Positions 1 to 10,748 of a DNA stretch of 10,748 bases are shown here, in pieces. The notes under the pieces are model-generated. The model made no database searches, had not been told where the DNA came from, and saw only the letters and a list, made by a program, of their open reading frames with translations. The number at the start of each line of letters is the position of its first letter. Position 1 is the first letter of the stretch. Source of the DNA: Globomyces pollinis-pini. Lineage: Eukaryota > Chytridiomycota > Chytridiomycetes > Rhizophydiales > Globomycetaceae. Made by a program: the position numbers and the translations under genes. Where the stretch lies: the NCBI GenBank assembly GCA_025399215.1, contig MU621325.1, positions 8,000-18,747 of the forward strand, written 5' to 3'.

Positions 1-32
1 CATCTGGCAACGTCCCACGGCTCCACTTCCAT
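1..32 (-). CDS. possible 5' end of a minus-strand gene running off the left edge
   Basis: On the minus strand an ATG at 32-30 opens a frame of ten codons (reads MEVEPWDVAR) that is still open at the window edge. A TATAAAA element lies about 50 bases upstream (79-85), a spacing that suits a core promoter with a short leader. The piece is too short for any functional statement. The start is chosen because it is the first ATG downstream of the TATA box that stays open. The region is richer in G+C than the AT-rich DNA that follows. Confidence 0.35.
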   Translation of the reverse strand, partial: MEVEPWDVAR

Positions 33-78
33 TTCCCCTTCTAATTTTTAGTAAAGAATATTGAGAGAAATGCCCGTC

Positions 79-85
79 TTTTATA
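79..85 (-). promoter_or_regulatory. TATA box (TATAAAA) for the left-edge minus-strand gene
   Basis: A perfect TATAAAA reads on the minus strand 47 bases upstream of the ATG at 32. A start site about 25-35 bases downstream of it would give a leader of roughly 15-20 bases. It is a motif match in a sensible place, not a demonstrated promoter. Confidence 0.4.
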
Positions 86-1405
86 CAGCGAGAGGCTGGT
101 AGAGGCTTGCTTGAAGATGATTGGTTGGAATGGGGTGAAGTTTTTGGAAAAATATGATCCATCCAAGTGAACCATAAACGACAAAAGATCTGATTTTGCT
201 CGAGAAAGCTTCGTTGCGAAATAGAACAGTATCTAGAGTGAGTTTGCTCTATGATTCTGAGTATTTTCAACTACTTCTTGGTAACAATAGCAAGTAAGTC
301 TAGCTACCCTCTTCCAATTACATACCTTGAGTAGCAGTAGCAGTCTCTAAAATGACTGAATAAGCTGAGAGTAATATATATGATCTACTGATCACTAGCT
401 TGTTAATACTTCAATAATAGTTCGATACATCCACGAATTACAGTACTGATAATTACTAGTAAGTAAAATCAACAATTATGGATAGTCGCAATACCTTAGA
501 ATCAGTTAGCTTCTTTTAAAGCTTGTAGTTTTGGATCAGAAGAGTGTGTTGAATTAACCAGAACTTCGAATTCATATATTACCATGTTGATTTCTTGCAG
601 TTGAGAACTATGAAAACAATCCTAAGTATCTTCAGCTTTGGTTCAACTGTATACTGGGATTGAGCTTTAAATGGATGCATCATTATCAAGTAACTGATAT
701 TATTTGATTTTTCTAGCTATCACTTCAGTAATAACCAATAGATTTTGGAAAAGTTTGATATATACTGGATTCAATGGAGCTAAATAATGTTGTATAATAT
801 GAAAGATGTTGATCTATGTTAATGTGATAGCCTATTGTATATCGTCTATCAATGCAAAGGTTGTCACATTAACATGACCACTTTTCAAATCAAAACATTC
901 TAATCATATCCTGCATCATATATAGTTAACCTAGGAAGCATATATTTCATTCACCCCTGTCGATTCATGTAGATTTCGTGATCCAGTCATATTAGTTACT
1001 ATGATTCAACCAGGACGGTCGAGTCTATCGTGTGCTTGTAGTATGGAAGAGACTATTTCATTCTTGTAGAGCAACTTTGTTAACTTCCCTCGAATTTGTT
1101 CCTCAACTTCGTGTTCATCTACAATCAGAAATATTCGAGCATCTTCGTATTGAATAAGCGTTAGTAGCCTTTTTCAAATATTCCCGGTTTCAAACTACTC
1201 CAATCATTACATTTCATGTTGTTGTTTGGAACGCGCGAAAAAGTTCTAATCATATCGTGTGCCATACATACATCGACAGCAAAGCTCACATCTACAAAGC
1301 AAAAAATAAATAATGCTTCAGCGATTTCATTTACTTTGGTTAATGAAAATCTTTATTGAGTGGATATGTTCAACCTGACTGGGAAGACTCTGAGTCGTGA
1401 TTAGA
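86..1405. other. gene-poor intergenic stretch
   Basis: About 1.3 kb has no open frame of 60 codons or more on either strand. It holds a perfect 12-base inverted repeat (816-827 with 864-875) and a 13-base direct repeat, ttctaatcatatc, at 898-910 and 1244-1256. It also contains a 55-codon open stretch on the minus strand (1173 down to 1009) whose translation is charged and protein-like. The stretch could be plain intergenic DNA or the remains of an intron-rich gene. I cannot build a convincing multi-exon model, and I see no tRNA or rRNA. Confidence 0.6.
816..875. repeat. 12-bp perfect inverted repeat with 36-bp spacer
   Basis: atgttaatgtga at 816-827 is the exact reverse complement of tcacattaacat at 864-875. 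It lies in the gene-poor region and belongs to no recognisable terminal-inverted-repeat element. It could form a cruciform or RNA hairpin, or be chance in AT-rich DNA. Confidence 0.6.
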
Positions 1406-1438
1406 ATGAAATGGGTCAGCCATAATCGAAAGGGTTGA
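1406..1438 (+). promoter_or_regulatory. uORF (10 codons plus stop) in the leader of the P-loop gene
   Basis: ATG at 1406 opens MKWVSHNRKG followed by TGA. It ends five bases before the chosen start at 1444. If the transcript includes it, ribosomes would have to reinitiate or scan past it, so it could lower translation of the kinase-like gene. No transcript start is visible to prove inclusion. Confidence 0.35.
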
Positions 1439-1443
1439 AGTTA

Positions 1444-2052
1444 ATGAAATCATTCCAACTACCAAAGAATCCGAAAATTAGAATCATCGGGTGTCCAGGA
1501 ACTGGAAAGACTACATTAGCTGCGAACATTAGCGATCGAGTAGGTGTTCGTCACTTTGAATTAGATTCATTTGTTTGGTTGGAAGACTGGAAGATGGGAG
1601 ATAATGAAGAAACACTTCAGATTGTGAGTCAAAAGATAGCTGACAATCACTCTTGGGTAATGTGTGGTGGATACTCCTTCACTGACAAGTTACTTCTGAA
1701 GGAATGTAATATCCTTATTTATTTGAATTATCCCTTTTATATAACGTTTTGGAGATTGCTAAAACGTACACTCTCTTATTGTTGGAATAAAACCTTATTG
1801 TGGGGAAAGCAGGGAGTGTATGATACTTTCTACAGAACTTTCTGTACAAAAGAGAGCATATTATGGGTCTTTTCCACTCTATATCAGCCTTCTAAAGCAA
1901 AATTTCAAAGTAAAATTGACTATTCGACCTTTGTCCATGAGCAAGATAACAACCCAAATGTTCAATTAACATTTACTCATCTGGGCGACAATGTCTTTCC
2001 AGATTCCCCACAAGTTAATTATATTCCAACCAAGATATGGATCAGTTTGTAA
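1444..2052 (+). CDS. P-loop NTPase, FlaR/adenylate-kinase-like small-molecule kinase family
   Basis: An uninterrupted 202-residue frame. Near the N-terminus it has a Walker A P-loop, GCPGTGKT (residues 16-23), then HFELDSFVW (37-45), WVMCGGYS (71-78), and a Walker-B-like strand NILIYLNYP (89-97), followed by WRLLKRT (103-109). This order (P-loop, LD-x-x-x-W, W-x-x-x-G-x-Y, hydrophobic strand ending in L-D-x-P, then W-R-x-x-x-R) is that of bacterial proteins annotated as 'DNA topology modulation protein FlaR' or adenylate-kinase-like ATPases, whose substrate is mostly unknown. The usual Asp in L-D-x-P is Asn95 here. The segment LLWGKQG...TKESILW matches the arginine-rich lid and tail of that family. 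The ATG at 1444 is the first in this frame after an in-frame TAA just upstream. There is no intron. The family is mainly prokaryotic, so ancient transfer is possible. A soluble cytosolic location is inferred from the lack of a signal or membrane segment. Confidence 0.8.
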   Translation: MKSFQLPKNPKIRIIGCPGTGKTTLAANISDRVGVRHFELDSFVWLEDWKMGDNEETLQIVSQKIADNHSWVMCGGYSFTDKLLLKECNILIYLNYPFYITFWRLLKRTLSYCWNKTLLWGKQGVYDTFYRTFCTKESILWVFSTLYQPSKAKFQSKIDYSTFVHEQDNNPNVQLTFTHLGDNVFPDSPQVNYIPTKIWISL

Positions 2053-2264
2053 TACCAGATGGTTCTTCTCTAAAATCTGTGCTGTGTTTTCATATTGAGC
2101 TCATCTACTTCTGGATAAGCATCTTTCACTGATAGTAAATGTAATTCACCACTGACAGATACGATTTATAGTACATACATAATTTAAAGTAATTTTGTTA
2201 CTATAGAAATCGAATGTTAGAATAAAATGTCCATTGTACAATAGGACCATTATTTTGTAAAACA

Positions 2265-2616
2265 ATGTTCATTCAAACTTATTTAACTGATTGTACTTTA
2301 CAAAATATTAGACTAACCATGCAATTAAGTCAATCGTTACTCCATTTACTGCTATGCAGTCCTTTATTAGCCCAAAATGTTGTAAAGCCAGATCGGTATA
2401 AAGTGTACATCAAATCTGGTATGATTGAAATCATTAACGTTAGTATTAAATATCATTGACTGCGAACATTATGTGACAACAATGTTAAAGAATAGAGGAG
2501 TAGATATAGCAACATTTACAATTGAAGATAATTCTTTACAAACGTGTACTGTTTCCATTACCAATCACCATGGAGAATTGTTTGAAATGAGCGGAATTAA
2601 CTTGTCATTAGCTTAA
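2265..2616 (+). CDS. small two-exon gene, unknown protein (108 aa)
   Basis: Two short overlapping frames join cleanly if a 25-base GT...AG intron (2419-2443) is removed. The model is join(2265..2418,2444..2616), giving 108 residues. The intron starts GTATG, has an ATTAAC branch-like site and ends GTTAG, like the other tiny introns in this window. Exon 1 encodes a hydrophobic helix-like stretch (LSQSLLHLLLCSPLLAQ, about residues 21-37). Exon 2 encodes an alternating, beta-rich tail (ATFTIEDNSLQTCTVSI) ending in TAA at 2614. An AATAAA follows eight bases after the stop. I do not recognise the family. The start is the first ATG of the frame; Met19 is an alternative. It lies between the P-loop gene upstream (same strand) and a convergent gene downstream. 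Confidence 0.55.
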
Positions 2617-2623
2617 ATTGTTC

Positions 2624-2629
2624 AATAAA
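2624..2629 (+). terminator. polyadenylation signal AATAAA of the small two-exon gene
   Basis: A perfect AATAAA eight bases beyond the stop at 2616, in the gap before the convergent gene. It supports the strand and end point of the small gene. Confidence 0.5.
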
Positions 2630-2752
2630 TATGTACTGTAAAGTAGTTGCTACACGTAGAAAAAGCTTATTTTGTTAAAGATTTATATTATTGGTTTAGT
2701 TTGATCATTACTTTCCATGAAATGTGATTACACGTATTACATAGAAAGAAAT

Positions 2753-3902
2753 CTAAGATTCAAACATTTTCTTAACTTGCGATTCACAATAATACTTTGG
2801 GCTAAGGAATCCATCGTCTCCAAGAAAATGTGCATCATACAATACTTCATTATCAAGTCTAAAACAATCCGCAGTTCCATCACATCGAGCTATTGTAAAC
2901 AATATAGGCAACATTTGATGAGGTAACCTCTGTTGTCGATGAATCAAAGGTTGTAATTCAAACTCTGGGGACCAATGAGGTTCGTTACCTCTACTACAAT
3001 GATCATCATTGTGTGTTGCAATGGTAGTTACAAATGTTTCAATCAACCCATTAGGAACAATATAAAGGGAATCCCCCATTGGCTGGTCATGTTCTTTACT
3101 TCCCAAATACATTCGATTTTTGTTCAGCAAAGAAACATGTTGAAGTGATTTCTCCAAAAAATAGAGATCTGGTCGTAAAAATATATACCAATCATATTTA
3201 AACCCATTTTTTGCTTCATGTTTTTGAACATTATTGTAACAAGATACTTTTCTTTGATAAGAAATCCAATGGCCAGGATTATTCTTTCGTTCACAACAGC
3301 GACTTGACGATATATATGGTTCCTTACACGATGGTTCTTTGTAAGACAATTTTGTTACGTTAAAATAACCAATAGCTTTTTCAAGAGAAGTATTAGGATA
3401 GTCCTTTGGGATGTTTTCACATGAAGTTTCGACTGTTTCCCCAAATTGGAAGAAAAAATCAGAATGATTTGATATAGAGTTGACGTATTCATAAATTGAT
3501 TGATGAATAGGATTAATTTGAAATGTTCTTGGATTTCCAACTAAGCAGACAGCAACTCTATCCGTTCCCCCCTAATAATGTAAATAAAATGAAGAAACAT
3601 TAAACAAAGGGCAGGAATCATGTTCAATATTTGGATTAAATGATTGTAAATAAGATAACAAATTGATACATTACCATTTCCCTGTTAAATTTCTCATGGT
3701 TACTTTGTAAGTATTTCTTGTTTATGGGTTTAAAGTCAGCAAAACTATAAAAACCAATCAGACCAATAGAAAGGAATAATAAACAGAAAAATACCAATTT
3801 CAGTATTCGTTTCCCATATAGAAAGTTCCAATTTAGTGACCGTCTTTCTTTCCTTGGATTTCTTTGTCGATCAAAACTCTCCAAATCTCCATCAATTGGC
3901 AT
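2753..3902 (-). CDS. type II membrane protein, glycosyltransferase-like lumenal domain
   Basis: The model is complement(join(2753..2. Confidence 0.
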
Positions 3903-6900
3903 TTCTTTCTAGTTGAATTTAGGAAAGTTGAAACTGGACGAAGGACTGGGACTTGGGGACTGGGACCGTTTCACAAACAGATCCGATTTGGAAAAAAAAG
4001 CCCCAAATAATTTCATTGATCAATAATGAAGAACCTATATTGCTTCTACCTTTTCAGGTAACTTAATCATGTAGCATGGATATGTGATGAATGATCATCA
4101 AGAAATATGTTCTGAACGACGCGCGAAATGAGCTTTATCTAGAAAATGAATACCACTTACAAACAACACCAAAAATTAAACTCGGGTCCATCAGATTCAT
4201 TTGCAAGAACCTATTTCTCTCTATGTCAACTCTACTCTGTTCCAGTATTAACGCATTTAATCAATCACGACAATCAACATTTATTCCTTGATGTAAATAA
4301 AGTATCAAAAGATGAAGAATGGTCTCCTATTTTGAAAGCGTTGAGGGGAAATAGAGATCTTGTACGGATTTGTATTTATTCCAATTTAATGAATGATCAA
4401 ACGGTGTTGGAAGAATCTGGAAATCGATTCCAATCTAAGCAAATTGTTAAATCTATATATAGAATTCTCCCGGATTTATTATGGTATACATTTATTGTTC
4501 ATTGTTGATAGTGGAATTCGCGATTGCTTACTATTTAGTAAGTGTTTGAACAAACTAGAGATATCTGGAATATCATTACGAGAATCTACTCTCAAAATCT
4601 TAACAAAGGTGATTCATTTAATGATGAGTTTAATTATATTTAGGGGTTGATGAACAATGATCGAATCAAGTACTTATCACTTGCTCGTTGTAAGTTAGGA
4701 GATTCGGGACTCTTTAGTAAGCTACATAGCAGCTAATAAATAGTTTTGGCACCTTCAATACGAACCATCAAAACGTTGGCTGTCCTGAACTTATCTTCCT
4801 GTCAACTATCAGAAAAGGGGGCGATGATTATATCCTCTTTCTTAAAGAGTCTCGCAGTTAGAAGGCAAGCCGATAATTGGGAATATTCTTTGAGAATTTC
4901 ACCAATGGATGAAGATACACCAAATTTAAAAAAGAATGCTCCAAAACCATTAAAGCGATTAATTCTCTGTGCCAATGAATTTGGAGATCAAGGATGCTTG
5001 CCATTATTGGATTTATTGAATGAAGAAGTTGGATTGAAAGGTATTCATTAAAAACTCTGACTAAATAGGATTGGATCTTCAATTAAATCAGCTTACCAAT
5101 GAAACTGCAAAACGTGCAATTGATATGATGAAAAACAATAATGAGATCATATTGCTCGATTTTAGAAACAATCATATAGGTTTGTTGAATGTATTTAACC
5201 TATGTTAGATCAAGTACACCTCAATCATATTGGAACAATGCTTGAAATTAACCAAAAACGACAGGTTCAAAAAGAGGATAAGGATTTGTTATGGCTTGAT
5301 TCAAAAAATCCATTAGCTTATACGTTTTATCCAGAAGTGAATAATTCAAGACCACTAACACACACAAAAAGTTCAATCAAGAAAATGAATGTTGCCAAAA
5401 ACGAATCAATCAACAGCAAAAAAGGATTCACTTTGACTAAACAAAGCAGTTTGAAAAAGGATGCAAAACTTCCATTGAAACATACAGTGTTCTATGAGAA
5501 TATATCCACCACCAGTAGCATGCTTAAAAAACCAAAGTTGGATTCTAGAAGAAATGAAGGGAGTACAAATATTCAAAACACTCTAAAAGCACATTCTCGC
5601 AATACAAAGTCGACTATTAGTCATCGTATTCCAATGGTAAAACCTACAACTTCAACTGTACAAATGCAATCCAATCAACCCAAAAATTCTCAGCAAATAA
5701 GTCTGTCAAAAACTGAAATTGAAATCATTGATCTATTAAACAAAACACAGAAACTTAACGTGGATTTAAAACAGAAGAATATCAAAAAGGAAGATAATTC
5801 TTTGAATTTGAAAACACCGAAACCTATTCTAAAAACTCGATTGATGAATAAAGTTGTAGAGACCCAACGACAACTAATAGAGAAGCAAGCAGCTTCTCAA
5901 AAGAAAATAGCTTCACCCTCAAAGTCCCAAAACGCTACCCTTGTAAAGTCGGATATGATACCTTCAGTGAATGATAAACATCCAGAGAAAGAAGAAGTTG
6001 GATATTTGAAGAAACGAATTCATGATTTGGAGGAAATGGTGATTCGTTTAATTCGACAGCAAGTTCCCGATAAGCCTTCCATGTCTCCGGGTACCAAAGA
6101 AAACAATCCTATGAACTCGGTTCCTTTAACAATTTCCAAAGAGTCAACGATTAATGTTAAACAACTAGTCGATAAGGTTATATCATACCCGAACTCTGAT
6201 CATGCAATGCACCAGCGTAATCATAAACCGTCCCAGAATACAACAGATAGTCAAAATTATGGGGACGTTATAGAAGAGAATAATGCGCAATCGAGTAAAT
6301 TAAATCATTACAATCCCATTGCCCCTGAATCACAGCAAAATATAAAGCCGTCTCCAAGGATATCTAAATTAAAACAACCAATAAGTGAAGACACTGACTA
6401 TCTGAATACAGTAAACTCAATAGTGAAAATAGAAGGCAAAGCAACTCCAGTGACTGGACACACCAATTCCTTAGAAAAATTGATAGCCCTGCTAGATTCA
6501 TCGTTGCAGGGATTTACAAAGGTTGTAGATAGACTAGAGAATGAAGAATAAAGTATAACAATAACGTTTAAATATATTTTATATGGTTATTGTTTGTAAG
6601 TTTTTGACGTGACTTCACTGAGTAAGAACCCACACCAAGACAAGAACGGCATTATTTCAATTCTTCCCATTCATGGATATCAGGCTGAGTTAGGAGGAAA
6701 AATATCCTATAATTTTCCTCTCGTTTGTTCGTGGCTTCCAAGTATTTAATCAGGTGATTTGTCCCTAAATGAATTTGTGGGATTTCATTTCTTTCTGAAA
6801 AATGTCTAAACATGCACTAATCTATGGAGGAGGCGGAGCACTGGGTCGAACGATCGTCAATGCATTTAGGCAATCATCTTGGTCAGTCACTTCAATCGAT

Positions 6901-9900
6901 TACTCTCCAAAAGACCCTCAATTTCAAGGATTTCACATCCAACTTAACAAAGAGCATTCTTCTACTCAATCAAGCTCTCATGTAATGGCAGAAATCGAAA
7001 AATTAAACACAAAATTGGATGTTATCGTTAATGTTGCTGGTGGTTGGGCTGGTGGAAATTTGTTGGATGCTCAATTACTTGAAAACACTCAATTGATGTT
7101 CAACCAATCTGTGATCTCTTCGGTTATTTCTGCCAAGGTTGCTGCCAACTACCTCAAACCGTAAGTGTTTCATTCTTATCTTAATTCTCCATTTCAATCT
7201 ATGCAAGCTGTTACTACAACCATAATCTATTCTCCAATGAGTTGAAACTGATTTTTTAGAGGTGGACTTTTACTTTTAGCTGGTGCTGGAGCAGCTACTC
7301 ATGGTACGCCTTCCATGATTGGTTATGTAAGTCAATCTCAACTCAATCTCTACTATTTTTCCCCACTCAACTCTTCCAACTGTTACTAATAAGGGTTTAG
7401 GGTATGGCCAAAGCTGCCGTGCATCATCTAGTAAAATCTTGTGCTGGACCTGATAGTGGACTACCAGCCGGTGCAAAAGTCGCTGCGTATGTTAACAAAT
7501 TACTGACATTTTAGGTAACTTGATTGTCACATTTAATCTGTAGAATTCTACCAGTTATGCTTGATACACCAATGAATCGTAAATTTATGGGTGATGGAGA
7601 TACCTCAACATGGACCCCATTAACAGACGTATCTGGGTATTTTCCGTGTTGCATTTAACATTAGTCAAATTTTGAAATGGTCTGAAGGTACGGAACCAAT
7701 CGAATCTGGTCAATTATACAAGTTATTAACTGAGCATCAAAAAACCACTTTTGTTCCTGTAGCTTAAGAATACAAATAAAATCAATACGATTTAACATTT
7801 CTTTTCATCTTCGAGCTTTCTCAGTTGTTAACAACTCAATGAATAGAAACAGAGTTCAAACATCTCCAGATTTCTTGTTCGATCTTTTATATCGAATGAT
7901 TGGGTTGTCCATCCGGTTAGAGATAACGTGAATTACAAAACACGTCAAATTTTCTCACCTGGATGAGTCTACAAGATGTCAAAAATCTGAACGACATCTC
8001 AAATGTTTCTTTGCTTATTACTGGATTTATCTCCATTGGTTTTGCAACTAATTTCTTATGGTCGTATGTATACCTAAGGAAATTGTACAAACTACAATTA
8101 GGAATATTATTATTCGTCAACGGTATCAATGTCAGTATAAGTTACTTTGCTTCATTACCACTTAGTCCAAAACTATTTTATATATTGTCGATAACCTATA
8201 ACTGGACGCAAGTATTCTCAATTTTACTATATCAATGGATACAATGTGAATTACTCAAATTAGTATGTGTAGCAAGTACTTTCTGGACAATTTGGAAAGT
8301 TCAAATATTCAAATATTTTTCAATCATCATTGCATTTATTGGATTTCTTGGATCACTTTTTCTAGATATAACGTATCATCTTGGTGATGGTAGTTTTTGG
8401 GATACAGTAATATTTCATTATTTATTATATTTAGTGGAAAGATATAGCATCTACGATCGTCATTGCCATTATTCAAGCCTTTGCGTTAGCACAAGGAATT
8501 TACATGACATTCTTGATAAAAAGTATTTGTTACGTGAAAGATGAAAAGTCCAAAACCAATTATAACAAATATCTAAAACAATCGTATATATTGCTTGGTT
8601 TATTTATTTTTTTCAATATTATCTCGACAGTTGGTTATATCGTTGGAGTACTTGTTCGAGGTTTATCACCAACCAATGATCTATACTATGCTATGGTTAA
8701 CTTTGCAGTTGCTTTGTACTCTTTTCAAATGGTTTCAATGTGTTTCCTATTTGAATCAATTAAATCTATGAAGTTTGGATCAGATGCTGACAGGAGGAAA
8801 ATATCCAACGATAAGACTCATAGATAGTTAATTATGTGCGCGTTGGTGTTCTATATTACAGTTACCGATACATTACTTCAACAACTTATTTTTAGTTGGA
8901 CGATATTCCATAATAAATGAATCAGATTAAAATAATTAGTTCAGTAAAATAAATTCATGATAAATACCCATTGTAAAAACGCGACATTTAATCTTTACCA
9001 TTTCTATGAATTTACAGGATGCCGTAATTTTGACAGAGTGGTCGGAAAAACTTCTTTTGATAATTGGATTGATAAGCATTGGAATCGCTACATACTTTGT
9101 TAATTCATTCTATCAATTAAAAAAGTGGTACAAATTGTAACTTGGTATGCTAGTATTCATCAATGGAGTCAATGGAGTTGTTAAGTTTGCATCTGCTTTA
9201 CCAGAAAGTGAGATTACCATGGATGTGCTTACTGTATGCTGTAATTGGACGCAAGTTATTGCGATTTTAATGTATCAGTGGAGTCAATGTGAATTATTAA
9301 AACTAGTTTGTATAGCTAGTACATTTTGGACGGTCCAACGGGTACAAATATACAAATTTTTCTCAATTAGTTTGTCATTTATTGGATTTATGGGGTTACT
9401 ATTCTCAAGGATCATCTTTCAGCTTGGAGATGGCAGTGCAATGGATAAGGTATATTATTATCTATTAATATATACAGTGGAACAAGATAGCATCACCTAT
9501 TGTAGTCGCCATACTTCAACTCTTTGCGTTAGCACAAGGAATTTACATGACCTTTTTGATGAAGAGTATTTGTTACGTTAAGGATGAAAAGTCAAAGAAC
9601 AACTATGACAAATATTTGACACGGTCGTACATACTGCTAGGTTGTTTCATTGGTATCAATATCTTAGGGTCAGTATTGTACATAATTGGTGTTGTCATTC
9701 GAGGTGCAAAGGGGACTGTTCAATACAACATATACTATGTCTTAGCGAATCTGGCCATATTTTGCTATTCTATACAAATGATAACATTATGTTTTCTATT
9801 TGAATCGATTAAAGCGATGAAATTCGGATCCGACTCTGATAGAAAGAAAACTTCCACAAAAGAAAAGACTAAGCGATAGTGTAGATAAAATCATTCAAGT

Positions 9901-10748
9901 TCACGTTCAAATAGGAGTTTGAACTCTAGTAACCTATTATACTAAAGCAAGTAGTTAAATTGAATATAATTGATGAGCACTTTATTTTAAAGTAATATAG
10001 TAAGTAAAATGAATTCATTAGCTGCATTAAATAACCATTCATTGAGAAGCGCGTCAAATAATTTTTTGCCATTTCTATGAACTTCCAGGATGTGATGATA
10101 TTGACAGAATGCTCAGAAGAACTTCTTCTGGCAATTGGATTGATAAGCGTTGGCATAGCTGCATATTCTATCTATTCATTCTATCAAGCAAAGAAACGTT
10201 ACAAACTGCAACTTGCTGTCCTGCTATTCATTAATGGGGCAAATGGAATCGTCAATTCATTATCCATCATACCATCAAGTGCAACTACCATGGATCTCCT
10301 TACTATATCTGCTAATTGGACACAAGTTCTTGCAATTTTATTGTATCAATGGAATCAATGTGAATTACTCAAATTGGTTTGTGTAGCTAGTACTTTTTGG
10401 ACAGTCAGGAAGGTACAAATCTACAAATATTGCTCAATTCTATTGTCATTTATTGGATTTATGGGCTTACTAGTCTCAAGGATCACTTTTCAGCTTGGAG
10501 ATGGCAGTGTCTTGGATAGGGTATGTTATTATCTATTAATGTATACAGTGGAATAAAATATGCTCCCCGATCGTCGTCGCCATACTCCAAATCATTGCGT
10601 TAACACAAGGAATCTATATGACATTTCTGATGAAGAGTATTTGTTACGTGAAAGATGAAAAATCAAAGAGCAACTATGACAAATATCTAAAACGATCATA
10701 TATACTGTTAGGTTGCTTCATTGGGATCAATATCTTAGGTTCAGTGTT

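Overview
The window looks like nuclear DNA of a eukaryote, most likely a zoosporic (chytrid-like) fungus. The sequence is AT-rich, the genes are compact and carry GT...AG introns, AATAAA signals follow several genes, and the standard genetic code fits. A CEP78-type centriole protein implies cells with basal bodies or flagella. One long intron has a TACTAA-type branch site typical of fungi. The lineage is inferred; no rRNA or phylogenetic marker is present.

Layout from left to right. The first 1.4 kb is largely gene-poor. It may begin with the 5' end of a minus-strand gene running off the left edge (ATG at 32, TATA box at 79-85), and it contains an unexplained 55-codon open stretch on the minus strand. 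Next come a single-exon P-loop kinase-like gene of the bacterial FlaR/adenylate-kinase-like type (1444-2052) and a small two-exon gene of unknown function (2265-2616). A minus-strand, two-exon type II membrane protein that looks like a Golgi glycosyltransferase follows (3902 down to 2753). It is divergent, across a 243-base shared promoter region, from a six-exon CEP78 homologue (4146-6551). A five-exon dihydropteridine reductase gene (6802-7767) comes next. The right end is a tandem array of three seven-transmembrane protein genes (7963-8827, 9006-9879, 10077 to the edge). The middle copy has an in-frame TAA early in its first exon and is probably a pseudogene.

The most striking property is intron size. 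Reconstructing the genes requires ten introns of only 25-35 bases, six of them exactly 28, alongside four of 57-103 bases. Intron-unaware ORF calling therefore breaks almost every gene in the window into overlapping pieces.

The genes do not form an obvious pathway. CEP78 acts at the centriole or basal body, QDPR recycles tetrahydrobiopterin, and the type II protein probably modifies glycans in the secretory pathway. The 7TM array is a lineage-specific membrane (possibly receptor) family and is the best candidate here for undescribed biology.
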